46,361 nt of DNA from Lingula anatina (GCF_001039355.2 NW_019774047.1:234800-281160); one strand, 5' to 3'. Shown: positions 20,781 through 38,022, numbered from the stretch's first letter. The notes: generated by a model from the sequence alone, not told the origin. A program made the numbers and translations.

Positions 20781-21266
20781 TTTTTCTAGGAATAACTCCT
20801 TGAGGGTGTCTTAATACCTTACATATGAGCAGCAAGAGCAAATTTAAAGACTAGTTATCATCCACTAGATTTCCGTCAGCCATCAAGGAGAGGGCATTGA
20901 TTGATAACTAAATACAACTCATGTCAGATTTAAAAATGGCGGCGATATGTCATTTCAGGCCAAATATGGTGTCAGGTGTCATGTCAAGCCAGAGACTTAA
21001 GCATTTTCCAGTCTCAATTTCAGCAGAAAGCTGCACACGACTTATTTTTAGCAATGCTTTTGATATAATTTTCTAGCCGTTATTAGGTGGACTATAGTCT
21101 ATCTATCACGTAATGATACATAAATGTGTTACGCCATGCGCGAAAGATACAGGGGTTATTAAGTCCCTTTTCACGTCTAGCGGTACAGTTTTTTGCATCA
21201 GAGATCGAGCTTAAGAGGTACACTGTAGCCTGCGTAATAATAATACGTTGACACTGGTCAGGCTGG
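20781..21266. other. CIAO2B upstream region
   Basis: No coding frame. Probably the promoter and 5'UTR of CIAO2B (minus strand). No TATA box is evident near the start. The plus strand shows no partner gene here. Confidence 0.4.
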
Positions 21267-21452
21267 TGCGATACAGGGGCCGATTTAGGCCGTCTTGTGG
21301 GTCTTCCAGAAGACAGTCATGCAGATTTTCAAGTTTACATTAACAGGTATCTAATTTTTCTGTTGGAAGACGGTCAAATTTGGAGGATGGATCAACAAAA
21401 ATAAACAAGAAGCCTGTCAGGAAATAGCTCTGGATCCGACCCTGCGATACAG
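21267..21452. mobile_element. hAT-like non-autonomous element with target-site duplication
   Basis: TGCGATACAG occurs at both ends (21267-21276 and 21443-21452), allowing an 8-bp duplication plus terminal bases. The ends CAGGGGCCGATTTAGG and, inverted, CAGGGTCGGATCCAGAG are similar and of hAT style (CAGGG...CCCTG). The interior is non-coding. Confidence 0.75.
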
Positions 21453-21475
21453 AAAAATGTACCGCTCGATGTAAG

Positions 21476-21494
21476 GGGGGGGGGGGGGGGGGGA
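21476..21494. repeat. poly-G run
   Basis: An uninterrupted run of about 18 G. Homopolymer length in an assembly is unreliable. Confidence 0.9.
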
Positions 21495-21983
21495 GGCTGC
21501 CGACATAGGCCTACACATGTACTAATGTAGGGCCTATCCTAGGAACTTTTCCCAACCAAGTACAGTAAGTGTGATCAACACCAGTCGTGGCAATAGTGAG
21601 TGCTGTGGACCGAATTGAAGGGTTCTCCCGACCTCTTCTTTCCATATGTTGAAGGGATTAAAACTCTCTGACAAACATTATGCCGGAATAATGACAAGAA
21701 AAGCCTTGCCTGAGCTCCTGCGTGACACGAGGTACGCTAGTTTTTTTTTATGATTCAAATTTTATTCCTGATATGTACAATAACACCGTCAAATGTGAGA
21801 AGATGCACAATGAAAAGATGTCAAAGCAGTCATTTTGATCTGTGCATTTGAAATATATAAATATGCATTGGATTTTACCGTACTGGTAGATTTCACCACA
21901 CTGTCGAAAAGTACATGTACAGCACCATGCAGCTACTGCAAAAATAAGTGAGGGTCCTGCCGGTAGTACTTAAGTACTACTTA

Positions 21984-22164
21984 GTATCAGGCGCGTAGCC
22001 AGCAATTGCAAAAGGGGGGTTCTTTTTCTGAAAAAGAGGACCTTTTTCCATAAAAATAAAACTTCATGTACCTAGATCAAAGTTTACCAAGAGTGGACCT
22101 TTTCCCAGCAAAAGGGGCGGTTCTTTCGAACCCCCCGAACCCCCCCTGGCTACGGGCCTGGTAT
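21984..22164. mobile_element. short TIR element with GTAT duplication
   Basis: Ends CAGGCGCGTAGCCAG and CTGGCTACGGGCCTG are inverted with one mismatch and flanked by GTAT on both sides (21984-21987, 22161-22164). Subterminal runs GGGGGGTTCTTT and AACCCCCCGAACCCCCC also pair in part. The element sits between two copies of ACTTAAGTACTACT, one on each side, so it may have inserted in an older fold-back. Confidence 0.8.
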
Positions 22165-22443
22165 GCTACTACTTAAGTACTACTACATAACTGCATTCAT
22201 ACATGTACCACATGTAGGCCTACGTGTGCATGCACAGTATTTCTAGCCAATCATCACATCCGCCAACGCAAAGAACCAGGCTATGTTGTATGCGATAATG
22301 CGTTTGTTTGTGGACAATATATTTAAAGGAGTTTTCAGGATGTGCATTGTACATGTGCACTTATTCAGGAGGGAAAGGAGTGATAAAAATTCAACTAAAT
22401 CCTAGTTTCCTAATTAAAAATATGTTTTGCTTTCTTTTCTTAG

Positions 22444-22535
22444 AGGAAAGCTGCGCGCTTCGTGTGCAATTAGCCTCTGCTTGTATTGTGCTTCTGGTTG
22501 CGGCGGTCCCATCCGTCGCATCTAAGGAAACATAA
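22444..22535 (+). other. possible coding exon with a hydrophobic segment
   Basis: A good acceptor (TTTCTTTTCTTAG, ending 22443) precedes a frame reading LASACIVLLVAAVPSVAS, then KET and a TAA at 22533-22535. The hydrophobic run resembles a signal peptide or a GPI-anchor tail. There is no ATG after the acceptor and no linked exon was found, so the gene, if any, is unknown. Confidence 0.2.
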
Positions 22536-24392
22536 TGTTGAGTTTTAAATCAGTGCTCAGTGTCCCTCCATCTTTCACTATGCATATTATCTACAGTTAC
22601 TACACGTACGTGTATGTTCGTATAACTGATAGCAATAGAAAACGCCTTAAGGTATCCGAAATACTCAACTACCTTAACGGAGAAATATGGAATTGATACT
22701 TCTCTATTTATCTTTCATTGATGAAGAAGAGGCATGATTACTTTTCTTTGCCGTATAAAGTCAATCAAACTTTGAATTAATGAACAAGCAAAGTATCGAT
22801 TTTATACAAGTTCCCTTGTTGCCTGTTGCAAAACACGTAAATATCAAATTAAGACGGTACTGTTCAGTGTTAGCATTCTATAAGTAGCGTGCACAACTTA
22901 AAAGATGCCAGATTAATCATTCATTTTGAGGAATGATTTCGTAGTGTCTTCTTATTTGATTAGAACTAAATGGATCATTACCTAAATCAGATTTAATCAC
23001 ATTTCTGTAGATTGATTGCGTTCATTGCACTGCCACTTAAGTAACATTACACTACGATATCGATATTCAATACAGAGCGTCAATTACATCGAAAATCCCG
23101 TCCACAAACCACATTTTGTATCGGTCTCGTCCTGAGCCCATGGCCAGACTGAACAGGTACGACTGTCTAAATTCGAAGTCGGAAGCCATTTTAATCCGAT
23201 CATCAAACATAGTGCATCTCTCAGATTTGTGCTTCGGAGTATGCTGTCCAAATTCAACGCCATTTTATTGACAGAAAATGAAACTGCCTAAGCGCATTTT
23301 GAAACATATTGGCCCCGAGCTTAGACTGAGTCGTGTGCTTGTTCACGTGAACGTTCCCGATGGAGAGAAGTTCATTAACCGCTCACTGTTACAAACGTGG
23401 CTTTCAAGGTGTCTTTCAATCGGAGAGATTAAAGCTCCGTTGTCCACTTAAACGTAACGACTTCATAACTAATCACGTCATGCGTGCTTAGATATAATTT
23501 TGCAATTTTACACAACGAACTTTGATCATTCATCCTGTTCCGTACGATTAATGGTGTAGTGGAAGATAAAAACAAATTCTCTTGTTTCAAAATTTAGGCG
23601 TGGTACAATGCAAGTCAGCTGGTGGCCATAAAGAATATATATATCATCCCGAAGAGAAGCCTGCTCGATAGTGATAACTTAATTGCAATTGAAAAAAATT
23701 GCAACGTGGCTAGAGGTTGCAAACGTTTACGGAAAATACTGCAATCAGTTTTACATTAAGGGCTCCTCTCCCAAAATATCACCTACTTGACTTTAGGAGG
23801 AGAGAAGAAACAGTAATGTAATTGGTTAATGGTATTTAAGAAAGATAAATCGTTTAAGCAACCAATAAATATTTTCTTGTCCCTTGACTTGTGTTTCAAA
23901 ATATATTAGTATTAAGGCCGCGTTTTTAGTTAGCTCCAAGCTTCCACTGGGACTGCTAATGACTACAGTTGTAGGAAAGCAAGTCGACTTTTAAAAATAA
24001 GCTCATGAGCTTCATAAATTTCGTCAGTTGAGTCAGAAAAAATCCTTTCCCGGTTGCTTCATAAGTGGGTTGTTTTCATTCGTTAGGTTTTTTCTCAAGG
24101 AGAACGTATCTTAAAAGAAAAAAATTAAGAAACCAGCGTCAGTGATGATGAAATACATTGTACCTATTGGTTCACATCGGGTTTATGTAAACACTCATTT
24201 CATACATGTAACTAATGAGATAATTACGTCAACAAACGCAAATTACTATTATAAGTTCCAACCTTCGAAGCAAAAAAGTTATCAGCAATGATAAAGAATT
24301 AAAAAATCTTTATCAGCTCATCAGTTCTGCATTAGAAGGTACAGATACAAGTTTCGCACATAAGAATCATCCGTAATGTATTTCAGAGTCTT

Positions 24393-24417
24393 GGGGGTGG
24401 GTGGGGGGTGGGTGGGT
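24393..24417 (+). other. potential G-quadruplex
   Basis: Four G-runs of at least three, separated by single T (pattern G5-T-G3-T-G6-T-G3-T-G3). Confidence 0.6.
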
Positions 24418-27013
24418 TATTTCCATTTGGGGAACGGAGCGTGTCCTGCAAGCTGGTTAAATATTTTGTTGAAAAATATATCCGACTGATAAAAGATAAA
24501 ATGGACAACTGTCCTTACCTGGGAGGCACGTGTGTTGTATATTAGGCAGAATTCGAGTAAAAAATACGTGTTTTTCTCTTTAGTCTATTTCATGAAATAT
24601 TGAAAATTGCGATTCGTCCACCCTGGCAAAGCAATATTTATATGAAGCGTTTGAAGATAATTAAAAGCCCCTAGACTGTTGACTAAAAAGTGTGTCGTTT
24701 TAAAAGGAATGTGATTATTTCTGCAAGCAGTATACCGAATCGATTGAGATCATGTCAAACAAAGACAAAAGATACTTTGTTATTCAGGTTCAAAAACGTC
24801 AAATTAAATCAGTCTCAGACTGTCTCGTGTCTTGTGAATACATATAGTTTACTGAAACGCAATTGCAATTCTTAATTATGTCCATCAAAGGTTTACCGTA
24901 AAACCGAATGAACAATACTTCCCAAACAAATATATTTGTTTCTAAATTCACAGATTACTCAGTTGCGGATGCAATAAGGCGCGTTTTTAATCTTATCAAT
25001 TAATGATATCACTGATGAAAGGCCTGCATGAAAACGGACCATTTTATTGAGCTCCTTTTATGATCATTATCAATCATTTAATCACCAATAGCAAGGGCAT
25101 TAAATACAAGAACTCTGTCCAAGGACACCGTGCGCCCTCTTTAGAATAGCTTTTAGTTTCTTGTCGATAATTACTTAACTTAATAGTAAGATATTGTGAC
25201 AATCAATCATTTAAATATTTGAATAAAAGATGGAAAGATATATTTGACACTACCGTTACTGGAGGACCTTGCCTCGGCCGTCTTCGTTTGTGTACCATAA
25301 AATCATACTTCGTTTACTTTTATATGATAATATACGATTAAACATAAAATTAATATATAATAATATATATATATATTTTACTGCATATCCTTACTTTAAA
25401 ATTATTCTTTCTCCCCTCAAAAGAGCATGTATTTTATAGGTCCTTGAGAATAATCTGAGTACGCCAGTCTCTTCACGGAACGTCCAGTTCACTATACACA
25501 GTATTAAGGACACAGTTTCCAGTGGGAAATATAGTTTATCTGGACGAAGGTTTTTAAGTTAATTTAAAAATTGAAGCATGAACAACACCACGAAACTCTT
25601 TATATCAGACCAAATTTGTGATGTGACTGTTTTATTTGCTGTTAGGCAAAAAGTGTACATCAGAAGAAACCGCTTGCAGCGGTGCTGCACCCTTCTGGCT
25701 CCATTGAAAACCACCTGTCTTTTAATCACGTCGATTCACTTCTGTTTGAAGTGATGCTGCTTCGTATATAAATATTGAGCAATCCAACAATCTCCAGAGA
25801 ACGGTTTTTACCCCACGGCCCGATAGCATCGGATACCAGCATTATCGGACTGATTGCGTTGCGACGCTAGGAGATAAAGAACATTGTACTTCAATATTCT
25901 TAGAACTTGTACATAATACTATCATTTTTTATTGCATTTACGTAGTTATTCATTATTTATAATTTTGTAATTATTTGAGTTCTTTTGAGATTAATGGTAA
26001 CAGTGTTTTTAAAGATTTTTTTTTTTTTGTCAATAAGAAAGGCGTGCAGAGATCATCAGACTTGTAAATAAATCTAAATGGAGACGCTTGCAAGTGCATA
26101 CGGCTCGATATAATAATGTATTTGTCATAATGATATTATCTTTAATTAATCTCCAATCTCACGATCTCTGTCACACTGATTTTTTCTAATAAAACGAGAC
26201 AACGTTAACGTTCTGGCAATAAATGAGTTTCGGATTTGTAACGAAGTGGCTGCGTTGCGTAACTTTTCTCTCCGGGGATTACTTAAGTCGGGAATCGTCA
26301 GTCGAACCTAGATCTTCCTGAGTTGGATAAGAGGCCGTAAAAGTTACTTTTTTAGCGTAAATCTTAGACAAAGAATTCTTACTAATTGACCAAGCGTAAA
26401 TAAAACCCGCCGCACATCTAAAAGCTTAATTAGTACACCATGTTTCTAGGGGTTTACAAGACTAATAACATAGAACACGCAATACATATTTTTTGTTTCC
26501 TTATCAGATAGGTGTGATGTGTGTCTCTCGGACGAACTCCCCGGACAATATTCCCCCCTACCCCCTTTTTTCGGGTAATCAAAGGAATCTTTTGTTTACT
26601 CCACCTGTACTTAGCTGGAATATCACTCTTAGGGTTAAAGATAAGTATATAGCCAACATGATTAAAGAGGTAGTGGTGAAACAATTAAAAGTGACAATTG
26701 GTTCCTCGGAGGATACCAGGATGGATGAGGTGACATATTTAATCCACCTCTACCTGCTTAACTAGAGACGCACCGGTACATGATTAACAGTAAGCAACAC
26801 GGCCAAGGAGGTGGGTAGTAAAAACATAAGTTTGCGAAAGGGATACCTAAATGATTGATATGCTTGGTAAAGCCCACTTGACATTTCAATAATCACACAA
26901 ACAAGTAAGATTATCAAAACACCAAGTTGCCTGAAAATTAGAACCACTACATCTTCATATCATAATTTTCCCATTTCTTTTGTTTATTCTCAGTATCATG
27001 ATTCCACTGCAGA

Positions 27014-27031
27014 GGGGGTGGGTGGGTAGGG
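27014..27031 (+). other. potential G-quadruplex
   Basis: G5-T-G3-T-G3-TA-G3, a short-loop G4 motif, followed by further G-runs to 27064. Confidence 0.6.
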
Positions 27032-27607
27032 TTTCAGAGAAATTCTGCAGGGAAGAGGGGGGGGATTGCCTGAAGAGAATTAGAATTAACCAGGGAATTT
27101 GCCTGATACCGTGATGTCTGCATAGAGAGTCTGCGGCTGCTGGAACGAGAGAGAGGGGGGGGGGGGGGTTGAAGTCAGGCCAGATTTCTTACAAGTATGT
27201 TTTATCTTGCGTTTTAATTTCTCCCAGAAGTATTTATTTTCCTTCACTCAGCGTCTAGATAAGAACGCATAGTAGACCCTCAACAGTTGCCCCCTAAGCA
27301 TTTTGTCAGCCTACTGCTCTGGCATGATTTAATTTTTAAAACAGCACTCTTGAGGCATAAGATACGTGAAAATCTTACCATCCACAAAGCGGGTTCCTGG
27401 TTAGACTTAAGTAATGAGATCAACTACCTCTCACGAGAGAGTTTCACCTCCAAGTGAAGATGCAGATCCCAGACAATACCAATCTGAAAATAGCTATTAA
27501 TTCAGGTTTTGTTTTACCAATTGGCATGCGAGTGGGCCATAATAGTGTAAGCGTTCACCTCCTGCCAAGAATAGTTATGCGGATAAAAGCTTAAATTCCA
27601 CGTTCGT

Positions 27608-27608
<1 letters not shown>

Positions 27609-27646
<38 letters not shown>
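27609..27646. repeat. poly-T tract
   Basis: About 38 consecutive T. Confidence 0.95.
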
Positions 27647-27647
<1 letters not shown>

Positions 27648-27858
27648 AGAAGAGGGGGGGTAGGGCAAAGTTTTCAACGGCTCGGAAACAATATGTTTGG
27701 TTAAATGGGCACGCTCAATAAGATGGGTATTGAGTTCTAATGGACAACCAGTGCTATTTTACAGATAATCACAGCAAGAAATAATTGGAGAAAGAAATCA
27801 CAGTACGCTTTAGAGAGGAACCATCCATTGGACCCAATTTGGTTGAATGGAGAATAGG

Positions 27859-28030
27859 GGCCGCATTCACACCAAAGTTGATCCGCGGACTAACGGATCC
27901 TCGGATCAAATATGGTCGACGGGAATCTATTCAGTTTCTATTAGGGGTTGATGCTGCAAGCTTTCAAGTGGGTCAGCCATATTAGATCCGCGAAGCTGTT
28001 ACCCTGCCGATCAACTTGTTATGAGGGATT
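27859..28030. mobile_element. MITE family 2, copy B
   Basis: Left end GGCCGCATTCACACC, then AAGTTGATCCGCGGACTAAC. Centre GGATCAAATATGG. The right side carries CAAGCTTTCAAGTGGGTC and GATCAACTTGTTATG. Left and right modules are inverted relative to each other, as in copies at 13550, 42450 and 43651. Confidence 0.8.
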
Positions 28031-33512
<5,482 letters not shown>

Positions 33513-33859
33513 CTTAAAGGGATAATAACTCTTCGTTTTGGCCAAAAAATGAATTTTCCTGGAGTAAACAACAATTTTCCCATGCTTACCAATGGTTAAT
33601 GAATCCATTTTTACATTCAAAGTTAGTCCCTGGTTTTTTTCTAAAAAGTTTGGTTTTTTGTTAAAATCTCTTAAGAGATTTTAACAGAGTATAGCCATCA
33701 ATGGAGGTCACGTGGTCTGAAGACAAGCTCAGATATCAGAATAATAGCTATAACTGCTGTTTTTGTCGTAAAACAGAATATATTATATTTCTGTGAGTTA
33801 TTCACAATGTTTTTATTGTGAAATATAGACCTCATACGAAGAGTTATTATCCCTTTAAG
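33513..33859. mobile_element. MITE family 1, copy 2 (intact)
   Basis: Perfect 23-bp terminal inverted repeats (33513-33535 and 33837-33859, beginning CTTAAAGGGATAATAACTC). A perfect 26-bp palindrome sits in the middle (33660-33685, centred on CTTAAG). No coding frame. Homologous along its length to 7213-7529. Confidence 0.9.
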
Positions 33860-34390
33860 CAAAAGCCCTCACACGAGGAAGATTAATAATAAGTTATACA
33901 GATGGGAGTTTTTTCACCTTAAAACGTTTGGTCTATGTGAACTGCTATGCATATGCACATGCGTTCATAGGCATGATCTTGTATCGGTTTATAGCGATAT
34001 TTTATAGAATAATTATAATGCCCTTTTGGAGCGGAAAATTGTTGGTAGCAGGTTATATCTGATATTATCATTTTAAAACGTAGACGGTATGAAATATGAC
34101 TATGATTAAACACAGTAGCGATTGTAACCATATTTTGGTTCAGTGTAACCGTATTTTGGTTCAGTGCTTTAGGAATATCACAGTGACATACACTATATGT
34201 ATGTGTATTCTTCGAAAGAAAGGATTCCCATAAAATCTTTGTTGAGGTCTTGTTGGTTTTCAAAATCAGACCAAGGTAATTAGTTTGGTCTTGTGCCGTC
34301 GCGTGCACACTAAGTGCTCCAGCGGAGCAAGAACATTTATAAATTAAATCTGACGCAGAAGTGTAGGAGCCCGGGGGGGGGGGGGGGGGG
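33860..34390. other. intergenic
   Basis: No gene seen. A 22-bp direct repeat containing TATTTTGGTTCAGTG occurs twice at about 34123-34166. It ends in a poly-G run at the assembly gap. Confidence 0.5.
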
Positions 34391-34667
34391 NNNNNNNNNN
34401 NNNNNNNNNNNNNNNNNNNNNNNNNNNNNNNNNNNNNNNNNNNNNNNNNNNNNNNNNNNNNNNNNNNNNNNNNNNNNNNNNNNNNNNNNNNNNNNNNNNN
34501 NNNNNNNNNNNNNNNNNNNNNNNNNNNNNNNNNNNNNNNNNNNNNNNNNNNNNNNNNNNNNNNNNNNNNNNNNNNNNNNNNNNNNNNNNNNNNNNNNNNN
34601 NNNNNNNNNNNNNNNNNNNNNNNNNNNNNNNNNNNNNNNNNNNNNNNNNNNNNNNNNNNNNNNNNNN
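34391..34667. other. assembly gap (277 N)
   Basis: All N. Both flanks are CCC followed by 17 or more G (34371-34390 and 34668-34687). Frames reported through it are meaningless. Confidence 0.99.
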
Positions 34668-34687
34668 CCCGGGGGGGGGGGGGGGGG

Positions 34688-36924
34688 TATGGAGGCTTAA
34701 TCTACGGCCTATTAGGGTCTCTGAGACCATTTTCCATTACATATTCACAAATATTTCTTTGTATGCACTCTAGCTTTGAACATTTCTGTACTATATGAGA
34801 ATTTTTGCACAGCACCAAAGTCAACACTCAACTGGTCATTGGCAGAGAGTAGGTTTTAGACTCGCATCTACTTCCTGCCCGCCCTTTTAACCATCCTAGC
34901 TTTAAGCACAGGAAGTGAGGGGGGCAAGGGTTCCTATCCACCTCTTAAACTAAATCTCACTGCCAAGACACTAGTCAACCGATGAACAACTTCCAAGTTT
35001 ATAATTTTCCCGTTATCTCCCACACCTCACTATTTTCTTCTTCCATAAGGTAACCCCCCAACCCACCCCTACTTAGTTTTGACTTCCATGTGATACATTT
35101 TCAGACGTCTCGTTAACACCTGTTTAAACGCTGTTTCCTTCAGTTTAAATTCAGTCTTCCATTTAAGCACCGGTACCTTGTGGTATCCCATATCTCTCTT
35201 GCCATTCGGGCTCTACAGAGTGAATTTCTTACAAACGTTACGGTTATTTCCCAATAGACAGATAGATATTCTTTATTTAGATTAAATAATGATTTGTGAG
35301 CAGAGATACAAATGCAAAATAGCATTTTAACAATATACACATAAATGTTTCGATAGAGAGAGAGAGAGAGATCTACAACAATATCTAACTCTGTACAAAA
35401 CATGAACGACCAGCAGAATAATCCATACATTCAACATGGAATTTGAAAGTTATATACAAATTTACGAATATCGCTTGCGTCTTTATAAGCCTAGAAGGCT
35501 CTATTCCCATAGACTTTAGATCGATCTATCCCCGCGGGGAGTCTCACTAGATTACTTTCAGATAATCCTACTTAAATGTCCGTCCCGCCTACTACAAGCT
35601 TTAAGGGGGTAATTAACTTTCGTGTCCGCCCGGCTGACAGCTATTTAGCGTGAACTCCCAGGGAGTTAGGTCGATCTAAAGTAGGTCGATCTAATCTATG
35701 GAAATGGGGTGTAAGAGGCTGTGATAGGGTGGAGGTCCATGTGTGCAAATGAAGTCCGCAGGTTCTCTGTACTAGTAAATATGATGGGTTTGTACTAGCG
35801 TAGAATGCGCGATCATTCCTACATGTATCAAGGGTGAGCAGAATATATGTATGTATCTGTACGTAAATGGCTACCCGTTGGGTTGGCCCTTTAATAATTG
35901 TGGGAAGTATTTCTTTCTAATGGCTCTCGAATGAACGCTTCAATTTTACCTTCTCTTCCATTTTGAGTATTGGATGACCATAACTCTGTCGAAATTCAAA
36001 CATTTCACATGGCTTGAGCCGAGTAAACAGTTACATGCATACCTCATATATATATATCAGTTTTGTGTTAAAATGCTGTTTGGAGCAGGAGTGGTAATAT
36101 GATTATTCCAAAAGTGTTGGCCTTTAAGATGTTAACAAATACTAAGGGACAAAGTAGATCATTTCAAAGATAATAAAAATTAATACACTTTGCGATGTTG
36201 TGCAACCCATCCATTTGATTGCACCACCACCAGAAACTTATGCTTTGAACTAGACTCTTTTGCCAGACATTGATGAGCATGTCAATCAATGGCAGATCCA
36301 AAAAAAGGGGGGGGGGGGGGCACGACGTTCACGTGACTCTCAATCGGCTTCTTGGGCAATCCTCCCCCCTCCCTTCTCTCCCTAAGAGAAAAACGGTATA
36401 ACGAGCCAGACGAACCAAAATCAAGTGGATTTCCATCTCTGTCCCCTACAAGGACCGCAACAGATTTAAATCTCAGAGGCAGAATTGACAGCTCAAAGGG
36501 TTTTCGTCAGCTCCAACGATCCCAGCGTTGTTCAATTGTCAAATACAATTACATGTATTAGCGTTAGCCCAAATCAGTCTGTTCACGGAGTGCACTTTTT
36601 TTTCATTTTCCTGGCTCCTACACGGTCTTTTCCTGGCAAATTTTACACAAGCCAAAGATTTTATTCTTGACAAAATCCATTACCAGTATCTAATGAATTT
36701 AGTTTCCCATATTACAACGTCGCGACAATCTCTGCATAAGGCGGTGCATTTTACTTGCGGTGAAGCCTCAAGCGCCCATCAAGTGACCAAAGGAGTACGA
36801 AGAAAAAAGTGAAAAAAAGAACATGTAAGCCAACGCATCAACACATTGCCTTTCTCAAATTTACAGATTTGCTAGAACAAGAAAATCTGCAGAAACGGAT
36901 TACATAGCTTTATGCGAGGAGAAG
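34688..36924. other. spacer before the GPCR
   Basis: Contains one fold-back element (35502-35708), a GA run (35355-35370) and a poly-G run (36308-36320). No coding frame with supporting features. The segment nearest 36924 is the 3'UTR side of the minus-strand receptor. Confidence 0.5.
35502..35708. mobile_element. fold-back element
   Basis: CCCATAGACTTTAGATCGAT on the left matches, inverted, AGGTCGATCTAATCTATGG on the right, about 150 bp apart. Internal AGGTCGATCTAAAG repeats the motif. No duplication of the target site could be fixed. Confidence 0.65.
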
Positions 36925-38022
36925 TTAATCCATGCTGTTATTACCCTGGAAATGTTTCAAAGGTAGCGGTTCGTTCTCGCTATCATCCGACAAACGCTGT
37001 TTAGATCTGTAAGACATGCTGGTTCTTTTAGTGCTTGAATTCCCAATTGCCAAAGCATGTCTACGGCACGGCCACAGTGCTCTTATGAATGCCAACCGGA
37101 ATTCCTTTGAGACAAAGTTGTATAAAATTGGGTTAACGCTCGAATTTGCAAAGGCAAGGATAATTGCCGCTGTCTGTATGTATTCAGTTAATTGCTTCAG
37201 TTGGTTCGGTCTCGTATCGGGCCTGGCGTTCCCGTGTTCGTCCATACGCAGGACATTCCACAGAAACAGCGCGTGGAGCGGTCCCCAACATACTATGAAA
37301 ATCATAAACACTAAAATCACCAGAATCATGAGGCGCTTACTGGCGCGCTTAGAGGCGCGGTAAAATCCGTCAGATTTAACGGTTGAGATGCCAAGACTTC
37401 GGCTCTCGTCGCGGATTGTCCACACCTGCACCACGATGAGTGTGGACAAGATGGCGACAATCACGGCAGGAAGAGCGAAGTCAATTCCAAAGGTGACGGA
37501 GACATACAGTTCGTACACCCACTGTCCTTTATAGATGATACTGCAATTGTACTCGGAGTCCTCTCCGTAAAGGACCAACAACGGGATGTTGAGCACGAGC
37601 ATAACGACCCATGCGGCTATGCTAGCTTTGTATGCCGTTGTCCGGCCCAACATTTGGCGAAGATGCAAAGGGTACTTAATCCCTGCAAAGCGTAGAACAC
37701 AAATGGCGACGAGGGAGTATATGCTCACTCCCATGCTGACGTAGGTAGCGTAGGTTGAAGTCTTACAGAGAAAGCGCCCAAGGCGGAGCTGGTACGACGT
37801 CGCAAACAGAGCCGCTCGAATGGGGATGCAGAATACGTTGAATAAGAGGTCTGCAATAGCGAGATTCATGAACAAAACGTTCATCTGTCTGTTCCGGCAC
37901 ACCACGTAGATTACCGAAGCGTTCCCAACGATCCCAACAAGACATATTGTTATCAGAATGGCTGGCATTCCCACTTCATAGAATGAAGGTCCATCCTCAA
38001 CCGTGACGTTAGTGCTGTTCAT
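36925..38022 (-). CDS. rhodopsin-family (class A) GPCR, peptide-receptor type, intronless
   Basis: A seven-helix plasma-membrane receptor of 365 residues in one exon. I use the ATG at 38022-38020. The longer frame to 38073 begins with GTG, with an in-frame TAA seven codons above. The N terminus has glycosylation sites (NST, NVT). Landmarks: TM1 GIVGN (Asn34), TM2 NLAIADL (Asp58), Cys86 at TM3 and Cys160 in loop 2 for the disulfide, TM4 Trp138, TM5 FALP (Pro185), TM6 CWGP (245-248), TM7 NSSVNPILY (297-301), and Cys319 as a likely palmitoyl site in a basic, Ser-rich tail. The end of TM3 reads LRF (110-112) instead of DRY. Overall pattern (IADLLF, CIPIRA, NSSVNPILYNFVSKEFR) is nearest galanin/allatostatin-type receptors, but the ligand is not determined. 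Confidence 0.95.
   Translation of the reverse strand: MNSTNVTVEDGPSFYEVGMPAILITICLVGIVGNASVIYVVCRNRQMNVLFMNLAIADLLFNVFCIPIRAALFATSYQLRLGRFLCKTSTYATYVSMGVSIYSLVAICVLRFAGIKYPLHLRQMLGRTTAYKASIAAWVVMLVLNIPLLVLYGEDSEYNCSIIYKGQWVYELYVSVTFGIDFALPAVIVAILSTLIVVQVWTIRDESRSLGISTVKSDGFYRASKRASKRLMILVILVFMIFIVCWGPLHALFLWNVLRMDEHGNARPDTRPNQLKQLTEYIQTAAIILAFANSSVNPILYNFVSKEFRLAFIRALWPCRRHALAIGNSSTKRTSMSYRSKQRLSDDSENEPLPLKHFQGNNSMD

Larger units (their letters stand above)
22536..27858. other. gene-poor stretch
   Basis: 5.3 kb with no supported gene or RNA. It holds two G-quadruplex-capable G-runs (24393-24417, 27014-27031), poly-T and poly-G tracts (27148-27168, 27609-27646) and a TA run near 25361. Short ATG frames such as 24690-24875 have no supporting features. 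Confidence 0.5.

Noticed and set aside
34314-34730. 128-codon frames on both strands
   Set aside because: Most of each is the N gap and poly-G.
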